Assembly (NCBI RefSeq): GCF_020639365.1 | Contig: NZ_JAINUL010000001.1 | Location: 6,622,867 to 6,686,866, forward strand | Direction: 5' to 3' | Origin: Streptomyces flavotricini | GTDB lineage: Bacteria; Actinomycetota; Actinomycetes; Streptomycetales; Streptomycetaceae | Length of the DNA stretch: 64,000 nt | In this document: positions 17,749 to 29,661 of the stretch, piece after piece | How positions within the stretch are numbered: position 1 is the first letter of the stretch | Layout of the letters: each line of letters opens with the position of its first letter | Program-made: the position numbers and the translations under genes | The notes under the pieces: generated by a model | The model's database searches: none | The model's input: only the letters and a program-made list of their open reading frames with translations | What the model was told of the DNA's origin: nothing

Positions 17749-19554
17749 CTAGCCCCCGTACGCCCCGCTCGCCGTCAGACGCAGCGCCGTGTCGATCAGG
17801 GGGACGTGGCTGAAGGCCTGGGGGAAGTTGCCGACCTGGCGCTGCAGGCGCGGGTCCCACTCCTCCGCCAGCAGCCCCAGGTCGTTGCGGAGCGCCAGCA
17901 GCCGCTCGAACAGCTGGCGCGCCTCGTCGACCCGGCCGATCATCGCGAGGTCGTCCGCCATCCAGAACGAGCACGCGAGGAACGCCCCCTCGTCGCCCTC
18001 GAGGCCGTCCACGCCTGCCTCGCCGCCCGTCGTCGGGTAGCGCAGGATGAACCCGTCGGGCGTCGACAGCTCGCGCTGGATCGCCTCGATCGTCCCGATC
18101 ACCCGCTTGTCGTCCGGCGGCAGGAAGCCCATCTGCGGGATCAGCAGCAGCGAGGCGTCCAGTTCCTTCGATCCGTACGACTGCGTGAACGTGTTGCGTT
18201 CCTTGTCGTAGCCCTTCTCGCACACGTCCTGGTGGATCTCGTCGCGCATCTCGCGCCACCGCTCCAGCGGGCCGTCCGCGTCGCCGCTCTCGATCAGCTT
18301 GATCGTGCGGTCCACGGCCACCCACGCCATCACCTTCGAGTGCACGAAGTGGCGGCGCGGGCCGCGCACCTCCCAGATGCCCTCGTCCGGCTGGTCCCAG
18401 TGCTCCTCCAGGTAGCGGATCAGCTTCAGCTGGAGCACCGAGGCGTAGTCGTTGCGCGCCAGGCCCGTCATGTGGCCCAGGTGCAGGGCCTCGGTGACCT
18501 CGCCGTACACGTCCAGCTGGAGCTGGTGCGCGGCGCCGTTGCCGACCCGGACCGGCCGGGAGCCCTCGTACCCGGGCAGCCAGTCCAGCTCGGTCTCGCC
18601 GAGCTCCCGCTCGCCCGCGATCCCGTACATGATCTGCAGGTTCTCCGGGTCCCCGGCGACCGCGCGCAGCAGCCACTCGCGCCAGGCCTGGGCCTCCTCG
18701 CGGTAGCCGGTGCGCAGCAGCGAGGAGAGGGTGATCGCGGCGTCGCGCAGCCAGGTGTAGCGGTAGTCCCAGTTCCGGACGCCGCCGATCTCCTCCGGGA
18801 GGGAGGTGGTGGGCGCGGCGACGATGCCGCCGGTGGGGCCGTACGTGAGCGCCTTGAGGGTGATCAGGGAGCGGATCACGGCTTCGCGGTAGGGGCCGTG
18901 GTACGTGCAGTGGTCGACCCACTCGCGCCAGAACGCGGCGGTGGTCGCCAGCGCCTCCTGCGCGTCGGGGGTGTCCGGGGCGCCCTTGTGGGAGGGCTGC
19001 CAGCTGATGCAGAAGGCCTTGCGGTCGCCGGGGCCGACGGTGAAGTCGGAGTACGTCGTCAGGTCCTTGCCGTACGTCTGCGCGTCGGTGTCCAGCCAGA
19101 CGGAGTCGGGGCCCGCGACGGCGACGGTGCGCCCGTCGACCTTGTGCACCCAGGGCACGACCCGGCCGTAGCTGAAGCGCATGCGCAGTGCGGAGCGCAT
19201 CGGGACGCGGCCGCTGACGCCCTCGACGATGCGCACCAGTTGCGGTGCGTGGTCCTCGCGGGGCGGCATGAAGTCGGTCACGCGGACCGTGCCGCGCGGC
19301 GTGTCCCACTCCGATTCCAGGATCAGCGAGTCGCCCTGGTAGCGGCGCCGGGTCGCCGCGGGGGCCGCGGCGCCCCCGGGGAACGCCGGGCCGATGCGCC
19401 AGAAGCCGTGATCCTCCGTTCCGAGGATGCTCGCGAAGACGGCATGGGAGTCGAAACGGGGCAGACACAGCCAGTCCACCGATCCGTCCCGGCAGACCAG
19501 CGCGGCGGTCTGCATGTCCCCGATCAGTGCGTAATCCTCGATGCGCCCGGACAC
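17749..19554 (-). CDS. Glycoside hydrolase family 15 protein (glucoamylase/trehalase-like)
   Basis: 601 residues, the usual length for bacterial GH15. The start MSGRIEDYALIGDMQTAALV and the following VDWLCLPRFDS belong to the N-terminal beta-sandwich domain. The (alpha/alpha)6 catalytic domain shows IGGVRNWDYRYTWLRDAA, NGAAHQLQLDVYGEV and DEGIWEVRGPRRHFVHSKVM, where acidic residues would act as acid and base. Mycobacterial relatives of this architecture act on trehalose, others on starch; sequence alone does not decide. There is no signal peptide, so it is intracellular. The start is GTG. Confidence 0.88.
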   Translation of the reverse strand: MSGRIEDYALIGDMQTAALVCRDGSVDWLCLPRFDSHAVFASILGTEDHGFWRIGPAFPGGAAAPAATRRRYQGDSLILESEWDTPRGTVRVTDFMPPREDHAPQLVRIVEGVSGRVPMRSALRMRFSYGRVVPWVHKVDGRTVAVAGPDSVWLDTDAQTYGKDLTTYSDFTVGPGDRKAFCISWQPSHKGAPDTPDAQEALATTAAFWREWVDHCTYHGPYREAVIRSLITLKALTYGPTGGIVAAPTTSLPEEIGGVRNWDYRYTWLRDAAITLSSLLRTGYREEAQAWREWLLRAVAGDPENLQIMYGIAGERELGETELDWLPGYEGSRPVRVGNGAAHQLQLDVYGEVTEALHLGHMTGLARNDYASVLQLKLIRYLEEHWDQPDEGIWEVRGPRRHFVHSKVMAWVAVDRTIKLIESGDADGPLERWREMRDEIHQDVCEKGYDKERNTFTQSYGSKELDASLLLIPQMGFLPPDDKRVIGTIEAIQRELSTPDGFILRYPTTGGEAGVDGLEGDEGAFLACSFWMADDLAMIGRVDEARQLFERLLALRNDLGLLAEEWDPRLQRQVGNFPQAFSHVPLIDTALRLTASGAYGG

Positions 19555-20031
19555 GTTAGATCTCCCAGTCGAACGGCCACGTCCGCCCCGAAGGGCGCTT
19601 GCATTGCGCGGTTGCGCGGTCCCGTGGGTATGGATCCCCGCACTGAGCTCATGATTCCGGATGCGGCCGGGTTACGCCGTCTGCCGGACTGCTCGGCGGC
19701 GATGTGATGCGATATCCGAGCAGGATATGACGGCACCCTAGTGATCTCCTGAAGTCTGAGGACAATGTGTCTAGTCCGAACGGGTGACCTGGGTGAATGA
19801 GGGCGTGACCGGCCCCGCGGCGATCGGTGGCGCTGCGTCGAGCAGTCGTGGCGGCGCGTGGCCGGAGGCGGACGGGCCCGGGCGCTGATAGGCTGGTACC
19901 CCGTGGACCGGTGGTCTGCCTGTGCAAATCAGGAGCCCCGAAACCGCAGCTTCGGCGCCCCCTGAGAGCCTCCGGTTCGACGGTGGCCGGCGCCGGACGC
20001 ACCTCACCTTCGCGACCACGGGAGCCCCCTC
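19555..20031. other. Divergent intergenic region between GH15 and pyrG
   Basis: 477 bases without a gene. It contains an inverted repeat atatcc-N5-ggatat at 19712-19728, the only AT-rich palindrome here, and a moderately AT-rich stretch around 19735-19775 that probably holds the promoters. The pyrG ribosome site gggag is at 20020-20024. No riboswitch or tRNA was recognised. Confidence 0.5.
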
Positions 20032-21714
<1,683 letters not shown>

Positions 21715-21734
21715 CGGTCTGACCGCATAACGTA

Positions 21735-21767
21735 GACGGCCGGGGCACGCATCGTGCCCCGGCCGTC
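21735..21767 (+). terminator. Terminator after pyrG
   Basis: 15-base perfect arms, gacggccggggcacg and its complement, with a three-base loop 20 bases after the stop. Confidence 0.75.
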
Positions 21768-21841
21768 GCGTTCACGGCGCGTCTCGCGACGTGTCCTGCG
21801 CGCGTTTCTGTCTCGCTTTCGGAAGGCACGGGGTACGGGTC

Positions 21842-22477
21842 ATGGCCATGGGCATCGCAGACGGCGGGGAGTCGTGGGAGGTCATCGCCTCACGGACCCC
21901 GTTCGAGGGCGCGAAGACGGCGGTCCGCTCGGAGCAGGTGAAGATGCCGGACGGATCGGTGGTGCGCCGGGACTACCAGGTGCACCCGGGATCGGTGTGC
22001 GTGCTGGCCCTCGACGAGGACGGCGGCGTGCTCGTACTGCGCCAGTACCGCCACCCCGTACGCCACAAGCTGTGGGAGCTGCCGGCCGGGCTGCTCGACG
22101 TACCCGGTGAGAACCCGCTGCACGCGGCGCAGCGGGAGCTGTACGAGGAGGCGCACGTCAAGGCGGAGGACTGGCGGGTGCTCGTCGACTTCTTCGCGTC
22201 CCCCGGCGGCTCGGACGAGGCGATCCGGATCTTCCTCGCGCGCGGCCTCTCCGAGGCGGAGGGGGAGCGGTACGAGGTCTCGGAGGAGGAGGCGGACATG
22301 GAGATCGCCCGCGTCCCGCTCGCGGACCTGGTCCGCGGGGTCCTGGAGGGCCGGCTGGGCAACCCGGGCCTGGTGACGGGCGCCCTGGCGCTGTCCGCCG
22401 CACTCGCCGCCCCGGGCGGCCTGGACGCCCTGCGGCCGGCGCAGCCCCCGTGGCCGGCCCGCCCGTACGAGGTGTGA
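21842..22477 (+). CDS. NUDIX hydrolase (ADP-ribose pyrophosphatase-like)
   Basis: 211 residues. The NUDIX box reads GLLDVPGENPLHAAQREL then YEEAHV, matching the GX5EX7REUXEEXGU pattern loosely at its end (AHV in place of TGU). The upstream VLVLRQYRHPVRHKLWELPAG is characteristic of ADP-ribose pyrophosphatases, which hydrolyse ADP-ribose to AMP and ribose 5-phosphate. The ATG at 21842 is followed by another at 21848; the ribosome site is weak (ggaagg is 15 bases upstream). It lies between pyrG and the ATPase/TPR gene on the same strand. Confidence 0.85.
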   Translation: MAMGIADGGESWEVIASRTPFEGAKTAVRSEQVKMPDGSVVRRDYQVHPGSVCVLALDEDGGVLVLRQYRHPVRHKLWELPAGLLDVPGENPLHAAQRELYEEAHVKAEDWRVLVDFFASPGGSDEAIRIFLARGLSEAEGERYEVSEEEADMEIARVPLADLVRGVLEGRLGNPGLVTGALALSAALAAPGGLDALRPAQPPWPARPYEV

Positions 22478-22616
22478 TCCTCCCTCTCCGGGCCCGTGGG
22501 AGCGTGGTGTGACGATCCGCTGATCCGATTGGGCGATGTGTCCGCCGCGCTCCACACGGGTCGTCGCTCTGCGTGAACTACGCTCGCAACCCGAAGGCAG
22601 GGAGAGGAGCGGATCC

Positions 22617-24596
22617 GTGACGGATTTCGTCGGGCGGCGGCGTGAGCTCAAGGAGCTGCGCGAGGACATCGCACGGACCGGGCTCGACACCCTCTCGGGA
22701 CGCAAGGCCAAGTCGCCCAGGGCGCGCGTGCTGCTCGTCGCCGGGCGCCCCGGATCGGGGCGCACCGCCCTCGCCGAGGCGTTCGTCCGGGAGGTCGGCG
22801 AGGACTACCCCGACGGGGTCCTGCGCACCCGCCTCACCTCCCCCGGCGGGCAGACCGTCACCACGGAGCGGGCGATCCGGACCCTGCTGGAGGGGCTCGG
22901 GGAGCCCACGCCCCCCGGCGCCGCCGAGGACGAGCTCAGCTCCGCCCTGCGCGCCGCCCTCGCCCACCGCAAGGCGATCCTGCTCGTCGACGACGCCGCC
23001 GATCCGTACCAGGTCGACGCCCTGCTGCCGGACACCCCCGAATGCCTCGTCGTGATCACGGCCGAAGGGCCGCTCACCGGGATTCCGGATGTCCGCCCCT
23101 GCACCCTCGGCGGGCTCGACACCCCCTCGGGGGTCCAGCTGCTGGCCCAGCGCATCGGGGACACCCGGATCACCGTCGACCCGTGCGCCGCCGAGGCCCT
23201 CGCCGAGGAGTGCGGGGGCCAGCCCGCCGCGCTGGCGCTGGTCGGCGGCTGGCTCGCCGCGCACCCCAAGGCTGCCGTCTCCGACGTGGCCAAACAGCTC
23301 CACGACATGCCGCCGGGCACCAGCGGACCGCTCGGCCGCGGCTTCCGCCTCGTCTACGAATCGCTGCCGCAGCCCGCCCAGCGCACCCTCCGGTTGCTGC
23401 CGCTCGCCCCCGCCGGGATCGTCGACTCGCACACCGCCTCCGCCCTCGCCGGCTGCTCCGTGGCCGCCGCCCAGTCCACCCTGGACGACTTCGCCGGGCT
23501 GGGCCTCCTGCGCCCGGCCTCCGACGGGCTCTTCCTGCTGCCCGGCTGCCTCGTGCCGCTGATCCAGGCCCTGCTGGAGACCAAGGAGCGCGCCGGCGAG
23601 GTCGAGCTGGCCCGGGCCCGGATGCTGGAGCGCACCGTACGCCTGCTGCACTCCTGCCGGGTCATGGCCGAGCCCGACGACGACGGGGCGGACGGGGCGG
23701 ACGTACGCGAGAGGCTGGAAGGGCTGCCGCGCGCGCTGCGCTTCCCCGACCGGCGGGCCGCCGCCAAGTGGCTCGACACCCGGCTGCCCGCGCTGTCCGC
23801 GGCCGCCTCCCTGGCCGTGGCCGACGGCGGGCTGGACACCCTGGCCCGCCGGCTGGTCGCGGCCCTCGTGCGGGCGCTGGCCGAGCACCGCGGCACCGCC
23901 GGGGCCGCCCCCGAGCTGTACGGGCTGCACCGGCTGGTCCTGGACGTGGCCGAGCGGCGCAGCCTGCACCGGGAACAGGCCGCGGCCCTGCTGAACCTGG
24001 CCGACCTGGACGCCGAGACCGGCCGCACCCAGGAGGCGCTGGAGCGCTACCGGGCCGCGCTGGACGCGGGTCGGGCGGCGAACGACCCGTACGCGACGGG
24101 CCGCGCGATGGAATCCGTAGGCGGTGCGTACCAGGAGCTCGCGGACTGGCACCGGGCCGCCGACTGGTTCGGCCGGGCCCTGTCCCAGGCGCTCGCGCGC
24201 GGGGAGCGGGCGGACGAGGCCCGGCTGTACGGACGGCTCGGCAACGTGCACACGTACGCGGGCCGCTACGGGGACGCGCTGCGCAGCTGGCGGACCGCGG
24301 CCGCGGGGTACCGGAAGCTGGCCGATGTACCCGGCCAGGCAAAGGCGTTGAGCGAGATGGCGCGAATCCAGGAGTACGCCGGGCGCCCCGAGGAATCGCT
24401 GCACACCTGCCGGGAGGCGGTGGAGCTCGCGCGCAGGGCCGGAGACCTGCGGCTTCAGGCCGCGCTCCAGGTGCGTCTCGCGGACACCCTCGACCGCCTC
24501 GGCGACCCGGCCGCGGCGAGGCTGCACCGGTCCGCAGCCGACAGATTGCTGGGAGACGACCCCGCAGCCTGCGAAATCCGTAGTGGTTCCGACTGA
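22617..24596 (+). CDS. P-loop ATPase with TPR repeats (STAND/AfsR-like, lacking DNA-binding domain)
   Basis: 659 residues. It begins VTDFVGRRRELKELREDIA, as STAND ATPases do, then has Walker A GRPGSGRT (residues ~45-52) and Walker B AILLVDDAAD. An NB-ARC-like winged segment (GFRLVYESLPQPAQRTLRLL) follows. The C-terminal ~200 residues are TPR repeats (AAALLNLADLDAETGRTQEA, AYQELADWHRAADWFGRAL, NVHTYAGRYGDALRSWRTA). AfsR-like regulators also have a SARP DNA-binding domain, absent here. The GTG at 22617 has ggagaggag upstream. The role is probably as a signalling scaffold; the partner is unknown. Confidence 0.82.
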   Translation: MTDFVGRRRELKELREDIARTGLDTLSGRKAKSPRARVLLVAGRPGSGRTALAEAFVREVGEDYPDGVLRTRLTSPGGQTVTTERAIRTLLEGLGEPTPPGAAEDELSSALRAALAHRKAILLVDDAADPYQVDALLPDTPECLVVITAEGPLTGIPDVRPCTLGGLDTPSGVQLLAQRIGDTRITVDPCAAEALAEECGGQPAALALVGGWLAAHPKAAVSDVAKQLHDMPPGTSGPLGRGFRLVYESLPQPAQRTLRLLPLAPAGIVDSHTASALAGCSVAAAQSTLDDFAGLGLLRPASDGLFLLPGCLVPLIQALLETKERAGEVELARARMLERTVRLLHSCRVMAEPDDDGADGADVRERLEGLPRALRFPDRRAAAKWLDTRLPALSAAASLAVADGGLDTLARRLVAALVRALAEHRGTAGAAPELYGLHRLVLDVAERRSLHREQAAALLNLADLDAETGRTQEALERYRAALDAGRAANDPYATGRAMESVGGAYQELADWHRAADWFGRALSQALARGERADEARLYGRLGNVHTYAGRYGDALRSWRTAAAGYRKLADVPGQAKALSEMARIQEYAGRPEESLHTCREAVELARRAGDLRLQAALQVRLADTLDRLGDPAAARLHRSAADRLLGDDPAACEIRSGSD

Positions 24597-24648
24597 GATT
24601 ATTGGTTTGCAAGGCTAGACAGCGCGTCGTCCTTCATTAGACTGGCTT

Positions 24649-24668
24649 CACCACGACATCCCGTGGTG
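24649..24668 (+). promoter_or_regulatory. Inverted repeat in the ald upstream region
   Basis: caccacg-N6-cgtggtg lies 80 bases before the ald start. It could be an operator or a leader hairpin. Alanine dehydrogenase genes in mycobacteria are controlled by an Lrp-type regulator, but this site does not clearly match. Confidence 0.35.
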
Positions 24669-24748
24669 CATCCCGTTGCGCGTTCTTGTGGGCGGGTATG
24701 TATGGAAGTGCCCCGAAAAATCCCCTGAGCCAAGGACCGTGATCGACG

Positions 24749-25864
<1,116 letters not shown>

Positions 25865-25905
25865 TCGGTCAGACCCCGTCAACGACTGACGTCAATCTCA
25901 CGTAT

Positions 25906-25937
25906 CCGGCCGGACCTTGCCCCCAAGGTCCGGCCGG
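25906..25937 (+). terminator. Terminator after ald
   Basis: 14-base perfect arms, ccggccggaccttg and its complement, with a cccc loop, 42 bases past the stop. Confidence 0.8.
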
Positions 25938-26095
25938 AGGCGTTTGCGGGGTGCGGGCGGTCACGGCTCAACTCGCCTCGAACGTAACCCTTTAACCCTT
26001 TCGCACACCCGCGAAACTTCGCGGTGACGGCCTGGACGCCCTTGACAGAGTGGTGTTCGGTTGCCGACACATCGTTGCCGGTCCGACGGATTGTG

Positions 26096-26125
26096 TTGCC
26101 GCTGAGTGGTGACACGCCATAGAGT
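26096..26125 (+). promoter_or_regulatory. Putative promoter of the parA-scpAB region
   Basis: ttgccg (26096-26101), an 18-base spacer and tagagt (26120-26125) fit a housekeeping sigma promoter of the TTGNNN/TANNNT type. The start codon is 75 bases further on. A ttgaca at 26042 lacks a matching -10. Together with the terminator this accounts for the 336-base gap before parA. Confidence 0.5.
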
Positions 26126-26200
26126 CGCCAACCGTCGGCATGGTGCCACGCTGACCTATCGATAAGTGTCCTGGTCACGTCCGAGGAGGTAAGACGACTT

Positions 26201-27361
26201 GTGAATGAGTCGACATTTGCTCCCGGGGGTGGTCGAGCAGGGACGCCAGACCGGGGCCAAGGATCCGGCGGGCTCGAAGCGGTCGGCTCCGTCGCGATCC
26301 GCACCTTCGCAAACCACCAGCACATGACGACGCCCCAAAAGAGCATGGACGGCCTAGACGTGAACTCCAGGGCCGGCGACCTGAGCGGCGAAAAGCCCGT
26401 GGGTTTCGCCGACTACGAAAACGTGCCCGAAGGGCACTTCTACGACCCGGACGCGGAGTACGAACCCGACCCCGAGTACGCGGCCACCCTCGCCCCCGAC
26501 GCTGCCCGTCAGCGCCGGGAGCGGATCGGCCCGACCGGACGGCCGCTGCCGTACTTCCCGATCCCGGGTCCGCTGACCGACCACGGTCCGGCGAAGATCA
26601 TCGCGATGTGCAACCAGAAGGGCGGCGTGGGCAAGACCACGTCGACCATCAACCTGGGCGCCGCGCTCGCCGAGTACGGGCGCCGCGTGCTGCTCGTCGA
26701 CTTCGACCCGCAGGGCGCACTGTCCGTGGGCCTCGGCGTGAACCCGATGGAACTCGACCTGACGGTCTACAACCTGCTCATGGAGCGGGGCATGTCGGCC
26801 GACGAGGTGCTGCTCAAGACCGCGGTTCCGAACATGGACCTGCTGCCGAGCAACATCGACCTGTCCGCTGCGGAAGTGCAGTTGGTCAGCGAGGTCGCGA
26901 GAGAGTCGACGCTGCAGCGGGCGCTCAAGCCCCTGATGGCCGACTACGACTACATCGTGATCGACTGTCAGCCCTCGCTCGGCCTGCTGACCGTGAACGC
27001 CCTGACGGCGGCTCACAAGGTCATCGTGCCGCTGGAGTGCGAGTTCTTCGCACTGCGCGGTGTGGCGCTGCTGACCGAGACCATCGAGAAGGTGCAGGAG
27101 CGGCTCAACCCGGAGCTGGAGCTCGACGGCATCCTCGCCACGATGTACGACTCCCGTACGGTGCACAGCCGCGAGGTGCTGGCGCGCGTCGTCGAGGCCT
27201 TCGACGACCACGTCTACCACACGGTCATCGGCCGTACGGTGCGCTTCCCGGAGACCACGGTCGCCGGCGAGCCGATCACCACGTACGCCTCCAACTCCGT
27301 CGGAGCCGCCGCCTATCGCCAGCTGGCCAGGGAGGTGCTCGCCCGGTGTCACGCCGAGTGA
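26201..27361 (+). CDS. ParA-family ATPase (chromosome partitioning-like, scpAB-linked)
   Basis: 386 residues. The deviant Walker A KGGVGKT is at residues 140-146, followed by LLVDFDPQGALSVGLG and IVIDCQPSLGLLTVNAL, all hallmarks of ParA/Soj ATPases. An N-terminal ~130-residue disordered, acidic and proline-rich extension is unusual compared with Soj (~250-290). The GTG at 26201 has a near-perfect gaggaggt site 10 bases upstream. This is not the origin-linked parA, since no ParB follows; in actinobacteria this paralogue precedes scpA and scpB. It overlaps the next gene. Confidence 0.9.
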   Translation: MNESTFAPGGGRAGTPDRGQGSGGLEAVGSVAIRTFANHQHMTTPQKSMDGLDVNSRAGDLSGEKPVGFADYENVPEGHFYDPDAEYEPDPEYAATLAPDAARQRRERIGPTGRPLPYFPIPGPLTDHGPAKIIAMCNQKGGVGKTTSTINLGAALAEYGRRVLLVDFDPQGALSVGLGVNPMELDLTVYNLLMERGMSADEVLLKTAVPNMDLLPSNIDLSAAEVQLVSEVARESTLQRALKPLMADYDYIVIDCQPSLGLLTVNALTAAHKVIVPLECEFFALRGVALLTETIEKVQERLNPELELDGILATMYDSRTVHSREVLARVVEAFDDHVYHTVIGRTVRFPETTVAGEPITTYASNSVGAAAYRQLAREVLARCHAE

Positions 27362-27837
27362 GTCTGCCCGGAGCCGACGAACTGTTCCGTACGACCGGGG
27401 GGATGGCGCTCCAGTCGTCCTCGCCGCGGCGGGGCCCGGAGGAGTCGGGCGCCGGGGAGCACGCGGCGACGTCGGCGGAGGGCACGGCGGGCGAGGGCCG
27501 CAGCCGGGAGGCCGCGGTGGCCGGCCCGGAGTCGGTGGTCGCACCCCGGCGCCCGCAGGAAGGTTCTGTCAGCCCGGAGCCCCGGCGGGGCAAGGGCCAG
27601 GGCCGCGGGGCGAACCGCAGGCCCAGCGGGCGCGAACGGCACGACGAGAAGATCACGGTCTACGTCTCCGCCGAGGAGCTCATGGACCTGGAGCACGCGC
27701 GGCTGGTGCTGCGCGGCGAGCACGGGCTGGCCGTGGACCGCGGCCGCATCGTCCGCGAGGCGGTGGCGGTCGTGCTCGCGGACCTGGAGTCCCGCGGCGA
27801 CGCGAGCATCCTGGTCCGCAGACTCCGCGGCCGCTGA
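27346..27837 (+). CDS. Probable ribbon-helix-helix DNA-binding protein downstream of ParA-like
   Basis: 163 residues. Residues 1-100 are Gly/Arg/Ser/Glu-rich and likely disordered, ending in a basic stretch (RRGKGQGRGANRRPSGRERH). Residues 101-150 read KITVYVSAEELMDLEHARL then GRIVREAVAVVLADLESRG, the strand-helix-helix pattern of a MetJ/Arc/ParG-type fold. The GTG at 27346 has ggagg 10 bases upstream and overlaps the parA stop by 16 bases, so the two are translationally coupled; a GTG at 27358 is an alternative. In plasmid systems small RHH proteins partner ParA; that role here is inference. Confidence 0.75.
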   Translation: MSRRVSLPGADELFRTTGGMALQSSSPRRGPEESGAGEHAATSAEGTAGEGRSREAAVAGPESVVAPRRPQEGSVSPEPRRGKGQGRGANRRPSGRERHDEKITVYVSAEELMDLEHARLVLRGEHGLAVDRGRIVREAVAVVLADLESRGDASILVRRLRGR

Positions 27838-28566
27838 CCGCCTGACCGGCGGGGTGCCGCCCGCCTGACCGGCCGGGGCGGTGACCGCATGGCCGCGGGC
27901 ACTGCCGGGATGCGGGAGGTGGGCGGTGCCGGGACGGTGGCCCACCGCGCCGGGCCGTGGTGACGGCGGTGCTTCCGGCGGGGCGGCGCCGGTGGAGTGC
28001 GGGGCACGACCCCGCGGGCAGGCCCGAAGCCGCCCCTGCCCGCCGGGCCTGAGGCCCGACACGGCCTGCCGGCCGTCCTCCCCGCGCCTCACGCCCCCGC
28101 CGTCGTTCCGCCCCGTGTGCCCGCCCTGCGCGTCGCTTCCGGGCCCGGCCGCCGTCGTGACGGTGGCTGACGCCGACCCGGCGGGGATTTCGGGCCGGTG
28201 GACCCTCCTACCCGTGGTGGCCGGGGGCACGGGCGGCGGGCGGGCCCGTGCCGGGCGGTCTCAAGGCGCGGAGGGCGGGCCACCGGGCCTGCCGCCCCCG
28301 GCACCCCGGTGGGGATTTCCCGCTCCCGCCCCCGCGTCTCCCGGCCCCGGCTCCGCCGGTTGCCACCGAACTTCCCCCGGCGGCTGTCGCCCCCGGCTCC
28401 GCCGGTTGACCTGTCGCTCCCGCCCCTGCCGCTCCCGCCCCTGCCGCTCCCGCCCCCGCGGCTTTCCTCCCCCGGGCGGGTCCGGGGGAGGGAGGTGGGC
28501 GGAGCGTGGCAGCCTTGGGGTTGGCTCCGGCCGACCGACACCCCTTCCGTACCGCCTTGGACCCTG
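27838..28566. other. Long repeat-rich intergenic region before scpA
   Basis: 729 bases without a credible gene. Features: a 15-base unit gctcccgcccctgcc repeated three times at 28416-28460; a direct repeat of ccccggctccgccggttg near 28345 and 28392; and a 10-bp hairpin cctcccccgg-N6-ccgggggagg at 28466-28491 that could terminate the parA transcript. Several long frames cross it but all are proline/arginine-rich and unlike proteins. Any scpA promoter would lie in its last 75 bases. Confidence 0.5.
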
Positions 28567-29661
28567 ATGCCCCTTCCCGCAGATCCCGGCCGCCCCGCCC
28601 GCCGCAGTCTGGGGCGCGGACCCGGCGCCCGGGCCGAGTCCGCGCCCCGAGAGGCTCACGTGCCTCCTGAGGGGCCCGCGGCGGGCGGGCCGGGCGGGGA
28701 GCCCGAGCAGCCCCCCGCGGCCGCCGACGCGCTCGCTGAGCCCCGTACGCCCGCCGCGGAGGACCCGGTGGCCACGGCGGGGGCCGAGGCCGGCCAGAAG
28801 GGCGTGGAGGCGCCTGCCGAGGCTCCTGCGGCCGCCGGGGTGCCCGAGGGAGGTCCCGGCGAAGCCGGCGGGCGGTTCACGTTGCGGCTGGCCAACTTCG
28901 AGGGGCCCTTCGACCTGCTGCTCCAGCTGATCTCCCGGCACAAGCTGGACGTCACCGAGGTCGCCCTCTCCAAGGTCACCGACGAGTTCATGGCGCACAT
29001 CCGCGCCATGGGCCCCGACTGGGACCTCGACCAGACCACCGAGTTCCTCGTGGTCGCCGCCACCCTCCTCGACCTCAAGGCCGCCCGCCTGCTGCCGGCC
29101 GCCGAGGTCGAGGACGAGGCCGACCTCGCCCTGCTCGAAGCCCGAGACCTGCTCTTCGCCCGGCTGCTCCAGTACCGCGCGTACAAACGGATCGCCGAGA
29201 TCTTCGAGCTGCGCGCCGAGAACGAGGGCCGCCGCTACCCGCGCACCGTCGGTCTCGAGGACCACCACGCCGAGCTGCTGCCCGAGGTGGTCATCAGCAT
29301 CGGCGCCGAGGGGTTCGCCCGGCTCGCGGTCAAGGCCATGCAGCCCAAGGCCAAGCCCCAGGTCTACGTCGACCACATCCACGCGCCGCTCGTCAGCGTG
29401 CGGGAGCAGGCCGCGGTCGTGGTCGCGCTGCTGAAGGCCCGCGGCGAGGCCACCTTCCAGGAGCTGACCGAGGACGCCGACGACACCCTCACCGTCGTCG
29501 CGCGCTTCCTGGCCCTCCTGGAGCTCTACCGCGAGAAGGCGGTGGCCCTCGACCAGGAGGAGGCCCTGCGGACGCTCACCGTCCGCTGGAGCGGCGGGGA
29601 CGGCGACGGGATGCCGACCGTCACCGACGAGTTCGACCGGATCGTGGAGGTCAAGGAATGA
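28567..29661 (+). CDS. scpA: Segregation and condensation protein ScpA (kleisin)
   Basis: 364 residues from ATG 28567. Residues 1-100 are a Pro/Ala/Glu-rich extension; from about residue 103 the kleisin core begins (FTLRLANFEGPFDLLLQLIS, HKLDVTEVALSKVTDEF, LVVAATLLDLKAARLLP), with a C-terminal winged-helix region ending LTVVARFLALLELYREKAVA. ScpA bridges the SMC heads with ScpB. The start is uncertain: the GTG at 28660 has gagagg five bases upstream and the ATG at 28567 has no clear site. The stop overlaps scpB (ATGA). Confidence 0.92.
   Translation: MPLPADPGRPARRSLGRGPGARAESAPREAHVPPEGPAAGGPGGEPEQPPAAADALAEPRTPAAEDPVATAGAEAGQKGVEAPAEAPAAAGVPEGGPGEAGGRFTLRLANFEGPFDLLLQLISRHKLDVTEVALSKVTDEFMAHIRAMGPDWDLDQTTEFLVVAATLLDLKAARLLPAAEVEDEADLALLEARDLLFARLLQYRAYKRIAEIFELRAENEGRRYPRTVGLEDHHAELLPEVVISIGAEGFARLAVKAMQPKAKPQVYVDHIHAPLVSVREQAAVVVALLKARGEATFQELTEDADDTLTVVARFLALLELYREKAVALDQEEALRTLTVRWSGGDGDGMPTVTDEFDRIVEVKE

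Noticed and set aside
16247..19468. 1073-residue reverse frame joining GH15 region and FAD oxidoreductase
   Set aside because: Only the part from the ATG at 17626 matches FAD oxidoreductases; the first 600 residues are an out-of-frame reading of the GH15 gene.
25879..26346. 155-residue reverse frame over the ald-parA gap
   Set aside because: It spans the ald terminator and the parA promoter and ribosome site and has no protein character.
27881..28567. 228-residue forward and 150-residue reverse frames in the scpA upstream gap
   Set aside because: Proline/arginine-rich, no motif, no ribosome site and no consistent third-position bias.
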